Below are positions 36,550-47,828 of a DNA stretch of 64,000 bases, in pieces. Positions within the stretch are counted from its first letter, which is position 1, and each line of letters starts with the position of its first letter. The position numbers were made by a program, and so were the translations under genes. The stretch comes from Basidiobolus meristosporus CBS 931.73 (lineage: Eukaryota; Basidiobolomycota; Basidiobolomycetes; Basidiobolales; Basidiobolaceae), in assembly GCA_002104905.1 (NCBI GenBank), contig MCFE01000491.1, positions 1-64,000 of the forward strand. The letters run 5' to 3'. The notes under the pieces are model-generated. The model was not told where the DNA came from and made no database searches. It saw only the letters and a program-made list of their open reading frames with translations.

Positions 36550-37814
36550 TACAGTATTTGAAGGAAGGATATTTAGTTCACGTCGAAAATTTAGTTCAAA
36601 TAGATAAAATTCCACATAGGTAGAGCCGTGTATAGTAAAAATTTTTTATTTCATCTCAATCTTTTTCAGATCAGCCTCACGATTGGCTCGAAACCAGGTC
36701 CGTTCAGATACTCTTGCCAAATAAGATCCCTAACAAACGGTTGTGCCTTTTTACTAGCTCCTTGACTCCGCTATTGTTCGTTGCTGGACCAATTGGGTGA
36801 CACCAATTAAGTGCTGCGGCTTGTAGAATCGAAAGTATGTTCCATTTAAGCCCCTAGAATTGATGAGAACCAGATGTGTTGGAAGTAGTGGTGAACGCAG
36901 CCATTATACGTATCTAGAAGTCGATATGAAACTGAAAGGATCCAATTTCGTTGACCAGTGTGGAGGGTGCCTACGAATCAAAAGCGGGGAAACTGGCTTA
37001 GTATATCAATGGAGCAGCAACGGATCTATTGGAATTATCAATGTATCAATTTGGATAAATGCACTTCGTAACCACTGTTCTTTGTTATCAAATAGAGCGA
37101 CACTAAGTCGTGTATCTGACAGGAGGCGTGGGCAGCCGTTTGACGGCACCCATGGGAAGCACAGAGTACAGGCACCATACAGGCACCATACAGGCACCAA
37201 CAAAACACCCCAGTGCAGAATCAGACCCTCAATTTTAGAACCACGTAGTACATATTGGTGCGGAAAAAGACGGGTTTTAGAGGAATCGACAAATGGTATA
37301 GACATGAGGTGAAAAGGTCGAATCACTTGGTCTACAGTCATTCTATAAACAAGTAGCCTGTAATTAGTGTAGCACTTAGTGTAGCTGAGAATTGAAAGCT
37401 CAAATAATTGACAATCATCGTGTTCACCATTGCACTTCTTATGCGTCTTTACCTAAATAAGGGTTAGGGTTAGTCTGGTAGTTTAAGCGGCACGTCTTTT
37501 ATATGAATCTTTGCTATTCTGGGCTTCTAAGCATTATATAGCTTCCATACCCATAGCGTGATTAAGTTAATTAATCTCAGAACAAAACTACATGGTCGCC
37601 CTCCACTTCTATGCTGATTCCTGAATCCAACATTTGCAGTTAGCTCTTTGAGTCGACTTAAGATCAATTTATCGCACGGTATAGCCCGATCAGCTGAAAA
37701 AAGTACACAACAGTTTAATACACTTTTTAATTGGATGGTGGTTTGTTTATAGCTCTAGCTCTCCAGCCTTCGAATTTCTGTGTATTCCTCAGTGAGTGAA
37801 GGGTGTATGCTACA
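36550..37814. other. Intergenic with small repeats
   Basis: No gene recognised. Two minor features: an 11-bp tandem repeat (CAGGCACCATA, about three units, 37171-37200) and an interstitial telomere-like GGGTTAGGGTTAG at 37461-37473. Confidence 0.45.
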
Positions 37815-39553
37815 ATGCAATTCGTGACTGTACATAAAGAATTCGATGTACGTATATTTCGCCAAAAATCGTTCTAATATTTGGCTATACTGTTGTTCTG
37901 ACTCTCACCTTTTCATAGGATGGACTGAAGTTTTTTATCCAAGAAGATCCTGAGGATTACGGAGATTGGATTGATGCTCGTCTGTTCACTCTGATGAGCC
38001 CAGACAAAGTGGAGCTATATAATCGGCTACTGGACACAAGAACCTTTCAAAATAGATTCGATATGATAAACACAGTGGAAGATTCGTCTTCCGAGGCATT
38101 AATATTCCCACCAACTCATCAAACGCTTGTAGATAGTTGCTTGGAAGAAAAGCACTGTGAGTGCTACGATTTGAATATTCTACCGTAAGCTGGTCTTAAC
38201 GTCCTTATTCGATTAGACAACGACGCATTAAAGATGCTTGAAAGTCTCGTGTCGGAGCGCTTTTATCCGCCGAAGTATGTTGGTGACATCTGAGTGCTAT
38301 TTCAGCGATATGCTAAATACTTCGTTATTTTCTATATTAGACGCATGATCCGACAAATCATCGATGATATTATACTGGAACATGAAGATAATTACTTAGC
38401 AACTCGAGCTTACCAACACCTAAAGCATATTCAAGTATATCATGGTCCTAAGGTTTTCGAAACCCTTTGGGACGACGGTCAGGAGTTTTGGAATTTTCTG
38501 GACAATCTCACTTCGTACGTGACAAAAGAAGAGTACCAGCAACGGGATATGGTTTGTGGGTTCCCAAAGCGCCTCTACCTATACCAAGACTAACCTAGTG
38601 TCAGAGCTCTAGAATACGAATGGTATTGGACTTCATCACCGGGTTGATTTACGACGACTTATCTAGGAATTATCCATGTATGGGAGATTTCATAGTTCTT
38701 GCTAGGGTCCCAACTAATATCGCAACACAACAGGGAATTTAAGCGACGCATTGTTAACCAACTACTTTGTTAAATACTCAATGCCCGTCACTAAGCTGCA
38801 GAAAGCGTTGGACATTATATTTCATTTGATCGAGTTTTTCAAAGAAAACATCGAAATTGAAAGTATATGCTTTCACTTTTTAGACCAGGTAGGTCCATTT
38901 TGTAGCGCATTTATGTTGCTGAGCCCTAAGTATTCATACCGTTCGGTGATTCAGATGATTCTACTTTCTCATGGAAATATCCTCTGCGGGGAAACACTTC
39001 TGGGTGGAATTTACGAACGAATTTACAAGTCCAACGTGAACGGATTCCTAACTTTCTTTACGGTACCCATTTTTCCTTGATCTTTCTTGTTGCTCGCTCT
39101 ACTCACGCCGGCCTCATCCAGAAATTGCACTCCAATGTGATGAAAGTGAAACTAATAGATTTCATGTTTTATCATGACTACAGTCACGCCAACTTACCTA
39201 CCAAAGCACTTCTTCGCACACCAATCTCTTTGCGCAAGCTGGCTCTGCTGTTTCAAATCAGCCCAAATTATAAATGGTCTCAAAGAGATACCATGGAGGA
39301 TTTGTATCGATACACATCATTGTTGTACTTGATGCTTCAAGCATACACTCGGTCCATCGGGTATTTTCGAAATGTACGCGTATTCGCATTAGATCCAGAC
39401 GAAATAGAGGTGCTGACCAAAATACCTACCATGGTGAAAGAACTATCTAAAAAGCACAATGCTGACCTCAGGGAGGATGAAAGTGAATACACGCTGAAGG
39501 TAAAGCAGAACTTCTCTTTAATAAAGACGTACGCGTTGCTCTGGCAATCATAA
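37815..39553 (+). CDS. Uncharacterised multi-exon helical protein
   Basis: I do not recognise this family. It can be spliced into about nine exons with consistent GT-AG introns (the first intron follows MQFVTVHKEFD at 37815; others lie near 38156, 38268, 38552, 38678, 38889 and 39063), giving about 440 aa. The product looks all-helical and soluble: FFIQEDPEDYGDWIDARLF, YNRLLDTRTFQNRFDM, RMIRQIIDDIILEHEDNYLA, VFETLWDDGQEFWNFLDNL, MVLDFITGLIYDDLSRNY, FLTFFTKLHSNVMKVKLIDF, ALDPDEIEVLTKIPTMVKEL. No membrane span, signal peptide or catalytic motif is evident. It may be a HEAT-like scaffold or a complex subunit. Consistent splicing argues for a real gene. Confidence 0.7.
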
Positions 39554-39875
39554 AAATTCACTTGCTACCTTGAATGTTATACCTATCTATGCTCACTAGA
39601 CCTCTCCTCGCTGTAACTATATTGGCAATAAAACTGAATCCAGCATATAAGGGCGGTTTCCTTTTGTCGAGCTCAAGTACTACTCTAGGTGGTATGCAAG
39701 GCTTGTTTACCAATATTGGTGTTTTAAGCTGTCAGTGTGTGACATGGGATTGTCGATCATACGGCCAATTCCTGACCACTATTCAAGCATTCGTAATAAT
39801 AAAACTTCGCGCATAATACAAATAATTTTATATAATGTTTTATCGATGATAGTATCCTATTTAAGTGGGTATCGT

Positions 39876-40341
39876 TCAAGAGCGAGCATTAACGTGAATT
39901 TTGGGTTTCACGTTGGTGACAGTTTCTAGTAACTTAGCCAAGACCTTTTCCTTATTCTGTTCAAAAGCAACCTCAACCAACTTGATGTTCTCCTGGGTTT
40001 CCTTAAGAACGGCCTGGGAACCTTGATCAGAGGTACCTAGATGTTGTTGCTCCAACACCTTGAATTCTTCGGCTTTTTCAGCCTTGATAGCCTCTATCTC
40101 TTTGGCAGCTTCTGAGCGAGCTTCCTTCAAGCGCTGAACACGGTCTTCATACGAAAAGTATAAGATTGTGTAGCCCAAAAATAATGATGAATGACTTACA
40201 TTGTTTAGCTTGTTGAACGATTCTAGAGGCCTCCTTTTCGGCTTCAAGAAGAGTTTGGATACCTTGGGAATTAGATGCAGACTATGACATACGTTAGTTG
40301 ATTTATGGGATCTCAAGTGTGTTGTTAGGGATACTGACCAT
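39876..40341 (-). CDS. VMA10: V-type ATPase subunit G (VMA10)
   Basis: Peripheral-stalk subunit of the vacuolar proton pump, pairing with subunit E. Three exons give 117 aa: exon 1 is only the ATG (40341-40339), exon 2 is 40281-40200 and exon 3 is 40144-39876. Exon 2 encodes SASNSQGIQTLLEAEKEASR and exon 3 begins RVQRLKEARSEAAKEIEAIK, the family's highly conserved charged helix. The coiled coil continues to EKVLAKLLETVTNVKP. The one-codon first exon is supported by a GTCAGT donor directly after ATG and a CATAG acceptor before TCT. Length and composition match the family. Confidence 0.94.
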
Positions 40342-43300
40342 GACAACACCTGGTAAAAGAATAAAGAGATGAATGTCGGATTACTTGATACTTGTATGTT
40401 CAGGTTATTGGGCTATCGGATTAGAATATACCAGATCCTAATTTATTAGCTATTATCAGCACCAGCTCAATGACGTATATTTCACCATCTGCTCATGGAA
40501 TTCGCAGTAAGATACAATGCCACTAAGTCTAGATGGTATTTCTTTTTGTAATCCATAACCATCTACTTATTCGTCGCTGGAATGAGGCTATTAACCAATT
40601 GGTGTTGCTTCAAGTCAGCTGATTAGATAGGTAGCTGATATCGCCGCCAGTGGATATCTTGTTGCATACTCTCCATGCGCCTCCACTATTTAGCTTTAAG
40701 ATCTGTTCTAGGTAGAACCATGTCAAGTATTAGCATTATAGCTTCTGATGTATTTTCAGCCAATGTTGTGTTGCTGCATCAGCCATAGTGATATTTCGTT
40801 CGTCATTGGTGGGTAATAAACTATAGTGCCTTCACACAACTTGTCAGGATTAGTTGTTAAATATTTAGTACATCACATTCCTTCCAAGAAGGGTAGAGAG
40901 CAAGTATTCACTTGGAGTGTGTTGGTGCGCAATACTCGAGTAAAATATTCAAAATGGATGTTTCTTGGAACCACTTCACATACACCCAACAACTTTGATT
41001 TTCCTATAGCCTGCCCTCAGTGTTTGGTTGTATTTTAGCTTATTTTCAGATAGGTGAATATTTAGGTATAATTACGAAATTTGCAACAGAATTTTGATAG
41101 AATCAATCAGAACACTAACTTAGTAATTATAGATAATTGTCTACAAATCTTAGAAAATTCTGGCCAAATTCCTTGTCAGGATTTACTTCGAGATTTTTCA
41201 TGTTCTAGGTACCTGATGTTTTGGAGAAAATATTCAAAGCACTCCAAATAGCTACAAACTTTGCACACATGCTCTTGGGACCTTCCTAGACATCTTCTTC
41301 ATGTTTGTTTTGCCAAGACTATGTGAAAGTATAAATACTACATTTTCATTCAATAAGTCATCAAGTGAAAGCCACATAATCTACATGTTCTCCAAATCAC
41401 TTTCAACATTTCCAAAACTCTTACAAGCTCTTAATACATTCAACACATACCATATTCAACTTGGGTAAAATGCCTAACCATTAGAATAAAACTTATTGAA
41501 GTGGCATTATAGTCATAGTTGGTTATGAGAATTTAGGCATACATTTGACTCTATAGGTATAATGAAACTGAATGGAGAGATAACCAAAGTCACTTGAGAG
41601 CCATTTAATACAAAGTGTAGCTGTATAAGATTCTCTATAAAGCAATACAAAATTAATGGTGGGTTTCAAAGCATCTTCTCAAAAAATGAATACTTTGAGT
41701 GAAGAATTAAAAATACAGGATGAGGAAATTTAGCATCAATAGTGATAGTGAAATTGTGAATTTATGTTTCGTCAAGAGCATCCCAAGATTTATGAAAAAG
41801 CACCTTGAAGAAAGCTACAGAAGGCTGTTTAGCAAAGTTTGGGGAGAGCTTAAAGTTTTGACAACTTTCAGGGCTTCCGCTGCTCCAAAAACTCAAAAAA
41901 CACCTGACACATCAAGCCCCAGGTCAATATTCAGCACTCGGAAGATTAAAAAGGTAGTAAAATTATTGTGTCTGAGGATCAGCTTCCCCATAGTCAATTC
42001 TGCCCACCAGCTCTAAATTTTGTAAATTTTCAGTCCAAGTACATGGGTTGAATGTAAATTTTATTGATACACGTGTTTTCGAAATTGAATATTTGGATAT
42101 TTCAACACGGTCTAATGATGATATTTCACCCACTCATGACTTTTCAGAAAGCTGGTAGCTAAGTTTCATACTTTGCCTATTAATAGTGTATTTGATGGCC
42201 TATATCGCATATAGTATTATGCTCAAGTATGGACCCCAATCCGCATTTTTGAAAAGTTGAAGGTTTAAGTTGGATTTCTGCTGATTTTCAAGTGGTATTC
42301 TGATGGTGTCCATCAAAAATTTCTAATAGGGGTAGCTAGCAAGGAGTTTGATGTTTTCGGATGAAAGTGCGTTTGTTATACCGAAGCAAGCGGAACTCGA
42401 AATGATGTGACGATGATTGGTGGCATATTTTATCTGTTGGTTGATTGAGTAAAAGTTAGTTATGTACGCCCCCTGTTGAGCTAGTAAAATTGAACATCAA
42501 AGCGTGAGGTACAAACGTACGTGTTTTATCCCTGATTCCTAAGATTTGAAATCAATGACCCAACTTGATAACCTTTTGATATCTTTCAATTATTAGACTA
42601 GTTGGTTCTTGACAATGAGCTCTAGATGCAATAACAAAGCCATCAAGAAGTAACCCAATGGCTCTGGTGTAATATATCAAGGAGTTCTATAATAAAGAAA
42701 CGCTACTTGCACCTCTTGGTTGACGTGGATTTATGATGTCTCAGCAAGTAATGGGGTAAGGTTTGCGACCCCAATATTTTGTATATATAACTTCTAAAGT
42801 GGAAGAGATCCAGTATTTTAATGTATCGCACGAGCGATCAAAGTGCATGTCTAGTTGATACCAAAGCCACGCGGCTTGTCACCGATATACATGCTTGGTG
42901 TGAAGTATACAACATTGATCATGGTATGATTGTTTCTTGTTTTTTGGTATTACAAATACCAAACGAGGTTACAGGAATATTGAACATTGCATAACTAGAA
43001 AATGTGACATACCATTCAGTTATTGCTGGCCAAGAATAGAATTATCGATACTCTCCTGAGTGGAGAGAGAGCGTTATTTTGAATGCTCTATTAACATAAA
43101 GATCGTAAGACTTCATACCCATGCTAAGCTGAACTTATTACAATGGGGTCGTACGCAAAAGATGGGGATATGGCAGTTGTAAAATAGGATATACACCGAA
43201 AGAGCGGAATGATGAAAATTCGCGTGTGACGTGAAATTTCAGCGGGAGTCCATGAATCGAGTTTGAGTGCGCCGATTCGGGTGAATGTGCTGGATATGCC

Positions 43301-44954
43301 GACGGATTCGAATATACGGCGGGACTAGAGGAAGGTTTTGTACACCCCAACTACATCTCTGCCTGCTGCAGAGGATATCCGACCTTTTCGGATGAAAGTC
43401 GCAACTGAGATAGCCACATAGGAAATATGGGTGCCGGAGAGATCCGTGATCTGGGGCTCTTTTATCTGGCACCTTGCGGCATCAAATCAAGGGAGGCCTC
43501 CAAAAGTGCAACCTAATCCGGAATGTACGCCTTGGGAAGTCAACACATCAGACTCCCCGCTACCTGTTCACTGCGAAACCATCTATGACCATACAGATCT
43601 GTGTGAGATATGGCAGCCTCTACCTAGTAATTACCTGGTAGACATCCACATTCCTTTGATTCCCGCACACCCGAAAAAGTCAATCAGTAGCTAAAGCATA
43701 GCGGAAAAATATTTTACTGATATTTCATGTTAAATCAATACGTCAATGGCTACTCTACTAAATTGAGCAAACCATCAAGATATATTCTAGACCACTAACT
43801 TTAATGCATTCCATTTGTAATGAGTAGCAGGTCATATGTTATTCATGCTTGTTGCTGATCAGCTACCGGTGATACGTTGTTTTCAAGTATTAGGTTTCTT
43901 ATCACTTTTTCTATGGATTTGTTTTTATCCGAACCAATTGACGAGGTCTGTGTCTATGCAATTTCCATTCAAGTTTACGCCACTGAATACACATCTTGGA
44001 CAACGCTTCAGTTGATCACAAATGTGGCTTTTGATGGTGAGTAAGGAAAATATACGGAGGAAATCAACCCACTAATATCTATTCACAAGGCGCTAAGAAT
44101 CTTACTGATTTACCCCCAACGTCGCACTACAGATGATGAAATATCATGTATCAACATCAGTCGATGTACGACTGATAGGCGATACGAAGCTATGCCTCTC
44201 AAATAGATTGGGGTATTTCAATTCTTGGGTCCATTCGGTGCCCTTGGTTCTTGTGACTCACGTTGGCTTAATCTTCGAATGAACAGAAAATGATAACATG
44301 TTGACATATCCGTATCGTTGATTCATCTTGAATGGTTCAACGAACGTGAAATCAAATTAGCAGGACGTATTAGGTTGAATATTTACCCGATCGCCTCGTG
44401 ACATTTGGGAAAATAGAAAGTCAATTCCTCCATTTGGTGGATTCAATTCCTCATTGTTCAACCTTGCTTGATCCAACTCGGCCAGGGATCTGCAGATCAT
44501 TGGTCTTTGCAACCAGATTGAAACGCTCCGGCTACCAGAAGCTCCATTCGAGGTCAACAGCCTACGAACCACAGCTGTGGATGGTTACCATACAGGGATA
44601 GTGTTGGATCGTTCGTATTTGTGTCGATAAAGCGATTAGTGCACACGGGGTCCCGCTGAGACACAATGAGATCATATCTTTGGATATAACGCAAAGCCTA
44701 CAAACCGGATCTTAGTACAAGCCATTTGGTGGTATATAGTTACAAATAATAAGAGAACCAAATAATGCTAGAGTTGTATTATGCGATGTTTACTGCGGAA
44801 ATTATGGTACATTATAGCAAACACCAATCAAGCCAATATTATATATATAGCTTTGGCTTGGTTGAATGTGAATACAATGAGATATATATACGATAGCGAG
44901 TGTATGGTGCGTATGTGACTGTTAAACTAAATAGCTCTAAGACGAAAGGGATAT
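40342..44954. other. Long AT-rich repeat-bearing stretch
   Basis: 4.6 kb without an identifiable gene. It includes repeat R1 copy 2. A 98-codon frame at 41720-42016 and overlapping frames at 43138-43472 (minus) and 43431-43694 (plus) have no recognisable domains. A TTTCTGCTGATTTTCAA segment near 42270 resembles part of repeat R2. Confidence 0.45.
41060..41450 (+). repeat. Dispersed repeat R1, copy 2
   Basis: Same family as 22782-23110, aligned by eye over about 300 bp and slightly longer here. It carries extra sequence around the TTTTGCCAAGACTATGTGAA block, which is shared with the inverted copy at 58480-58715. Confidence 0.65.
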
Positions 44955-45992
44955 TCAAATAGCTGCACTTTGTAAAGAATTCACTGTATACGGAGGTGGG
45001 TTGTTCGTGTCATTTGTTGAGATTGGCGAGCACAATGTGCACTTGGATAGCGATTGTGGCTCATAGAGCGGGAGTGCCTCGAAGAATTGATCAGTAACTT
45101 CCGAAGTCACATTGAGGGGGAATCTCAACCGGATCGATTTTAGGCAATTGCCGTGTGTGAAGTTGATGCTTACTTCTAGTTTGTGCTTGATAGTGACAAA
45201 TTCATTGGAACAATCGTGGTGGATTTTAGGCGAGTTTGGCATCTTTAAAAGAACCACTTTCTCGTTAGGAGTGTTAATCTCGCAAGTTTGTGGCTTCAAC
45301 TCGATTGCTTGATCATCAAGATGATGTGATCCAAATTTAATCACTGGCGAGTCCACCAGCTCATACAATTTGTAGGAGACCTTCTGAATGTGAATGTCGG
45401 TTACGAGTGGACGAAAGTTCAACACCAATGGCAATTCTTCACCCATACCAACAACCTTGCGAGCTGCATACAGATCATACTCTAATATGTCGCGCCATGC
45501 GTCTGATACATTAACTGGAGGAATTGGCTCATTCATATTGGACAAAGGGAGTCTTTTGACAATGATCTCCTTGTCGGTTGTGCGATTGGTATGGAGCGAA
45601 GTGGTCTCCGCAGTGGCGATTAATTTGTATTTGATGTTGATGTTGTGGCAATGAAGGGTTTCAGGCCAGAAGCCGCGAATCGGGAAGGAGAAGTTGTAAT
45701 GGTGGCATTTTGGCGGTAGAGTGTAGGCATCCTTTGTTTCGAAGAACACCATTTCGTCGTGTGCAAAGCGATGCTTGTCATGCAATTTAAGACTACCGCT
45801 TTTCAACGCCGCGGAGCCAGTAACAACCCCATAAACCTCGAGTCGAATTGAGAGGGACTTGAGTTTAGTGGCAACTTTGGGGTGAAGTTTGACTATCCCT
45901 GAGAGAGTAGAACCAACGCTCTCCTCTGGATTGCCTCTTAAAATGATACATTCCTGGCTCGTTTGAATGCTAAGGGAAAGGTCATTCAGCAT
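44955..45992 (-). CDS. Alpha-arrestin (arrestin-domain Rsp5 adaptor)
   Basis: Intronless, 345 aa. Arrestin N and C beta-sandwich domains are apparent: ILRGNPEESVGSTLSGIVKL, KLKSLSIRLEVYGV, LPPKCHHYNFSFPI (LPPG/K-type turn), ININYK-like INIKYKLIA, VSYKLYEL, VTIKHKLEVSINF and the RFPLNVTSEV strand that precedes the linker. A PPPY motif sits at residues 332-335 (NPPPYTVN), so it should bind WW domains of Rsp5/Nedd4 ligases and direct ubiquitination and endocytosis of membrane proteins, as yeast ARTs do. No transmembrane segment. Cargo unknown, although transporters and receptors such as those encoded nearby are the usual clients. Confidence 0.9.
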   Translation of the reverse strand: MLNDLSLSIQTSQECIILRGNPEESVGSTLSGIVKLHPKVATKLKSLSIRLEVYGVVTGSAALKSGSLKLHDKHRFAHDEMVFFETKDAYTLPPKCHHYNFSFPIRGFWPETLHCHNINIKYKLIATAETTSLHTNRTTDKEIIVKRLPLSNMNEPIPPVNVSDAWRDILEYDLYAARKVVGMGEELPLVLNFRPLVTDIHIQKVSYKLYELVDSPVIKFGSHHLDDQAIELKPQTCEINTPNEKVVLLKMPNSPKIHHDCSNEFVTIKHKLEVSINFTHGNCLKSIRLRFPLNVTSEVTDQFFEALPLYEPQSLSKCTLCSPISTNDTNNPPPYTVNSLQSAAI

Positions 45993-47828
45993 GATTAAAG
46001 ATGTGGAGGAATAATCGATGGAATTGTATAGATGAATAGACGAACAGAAGTGTCGATCTATTAAGGATAATTGCCCAATTTATAGCTGCCATATGAGCCA
46101 TGTTTCCTTAACTGAATCCCATTACTTTACTAATGGCAAGACGGGAACCCACGGAACTATCTCCATGTCACCCGAAGTCATCTGTGATTGATCAGTATCT
46201 GTCAACTATAAATAAGCGTAATGTCTTATGATGGGGAAGCGGCCTACCAAATATGTCTTACTGATACAAATCGGATGAATATTTAATACCGATTTGTGGT
46301 GTGCTTGAGCATCTGCATGATCTATTTAGCCTAAACTAATAACTCTGATTTGGGCTCACAGCATTTCATGAATTTTCATCAGTTTTATTTGGTAAAATCA
46401 ACTGAATTCGCACCAGTACTCACGTTCGCTCATTACTGCTGTTTCAGGAAAAGGAGGCAATATCCAATCAATCGCAAGTGCTATCTGGTCCAATAGGGTG
46501 TTCTACTCCCCAGAGAGGCAGTCGAAACTAAAATTCATTGACCGTTTGTTTACCTCATTCTAGCCTCACTTGGTGGGCTATTTACTGAGCTCAGGGAACA
46601 GCGCTGCAAGCTGCTGATTCCGGATAGATAACTTTGTGATTGACAACATGCAATTCAATAGCTCTAGATTCAAACTTAATAAAAAGCGATAATAGACCAT
46701 AGACAACGATCATATGTGTTATTCTCGGGTATTTCCATCCGGGAATGGTTTGACATGCAGGCGATATCAAAAACCGGACATGTAACAGCCGACACTTCAT
46801 CTCCCATTGTATTAACCCGGACCGTAGTTGAGTTCTACCCAACAGGGTCAAAGAGAAGAGATTGTCTGTCAAACCTGTATCATATAGGTTTAGCTCTCCT
46901 AAACCAAAGGAGTGCTTTCAAGTTCTTTGTCGCGAATCTAATTGGTTTTCATTCATAGCGGCTATTAGCCACACATTTCAAGAAATAACCGGATAATATA
47001 TTTCATTGACCCGCTTTCAGGCTTTTGATAGGAACGTTGCTTTGAAACTTTTACTACATCTATGTCAGCGGGCTACAAATGTCAGTCAGAATGAATCTCT
47101 TTGCCACACCTCCTTTAACCAAGCCAGAAATAAATACCTCATGGCTGTCATCGGAAGTGAGGGGAGCCGCATACTCACCAAAAAGGAAAATAAAAAACGT
47201 GGGATTTCTTATGACTTCGGTGTTATCGTTTGGTAATATAATTCGGATTAGTAATTAGTGAACGCACGAGGCTCATTTAGGCAATGCACCATGCTTTCCG
47301 ATATGCTATTGGTCAGAAATCTTGTAATATAATTAACCATTCAGCGGATTTCCGCAGGAATGTTGTCCCGAAATATACGGGCATCCTATAGGCTTTAGCC
47401 TTTTTTGTAATGGTCCTGCGGATAGGGGCCCTAGAGGATATTCATTTTCAGATCGAGTTGATCTGTCCCACAGGCCCAAATGACATCATGTTCTTACAAA
47501 ACTCTGAATATCATACACACTTGCATATGGCGCTTTTTGCACATCAATGTCGCACAAATATGACTCCCCTAAGTTTGTAGTGCCTGCTGCTTTGACCAGA
47601 TCCTCTGTGAGTCTGTGACAGATTCATGTAACTAATCTTCGGTCTAGTACACTGAAGTTCAATTTGTCGCTGCAGGTAAAAAATGGTGCCCAGATCCACA
47701 GGCTTTCAATTCACTCTTCCACCAATGTGGGTTTTGTGTAATGCGCTCACAAGCAGAAGTTTATTAATTCCAGAGCTTAAATCACTACCCTGGTATATCG
47801 AATGTTTCGAAAAATGCGCTTCGAGGCT
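45993..47828. other. Intergenic
   Basis: No gene recognised. It holds the arrestin 5' flank and the acyl-CoA synthetase 3' flank. Open frames of 76-93 codons at 46591-47236 lack domain signals. Confidence 0.4.

Noticed and set aside
41720-42016. 98-codon frame as a small gene
   Set aside because: It sits in AT-rich repeat sequence with no domain or conserved start context.
43138-43694. Overlapping frames on both strands as genes
   Set aside because: Composition is not convincingly coding in any one frame and the frames contradict each other.
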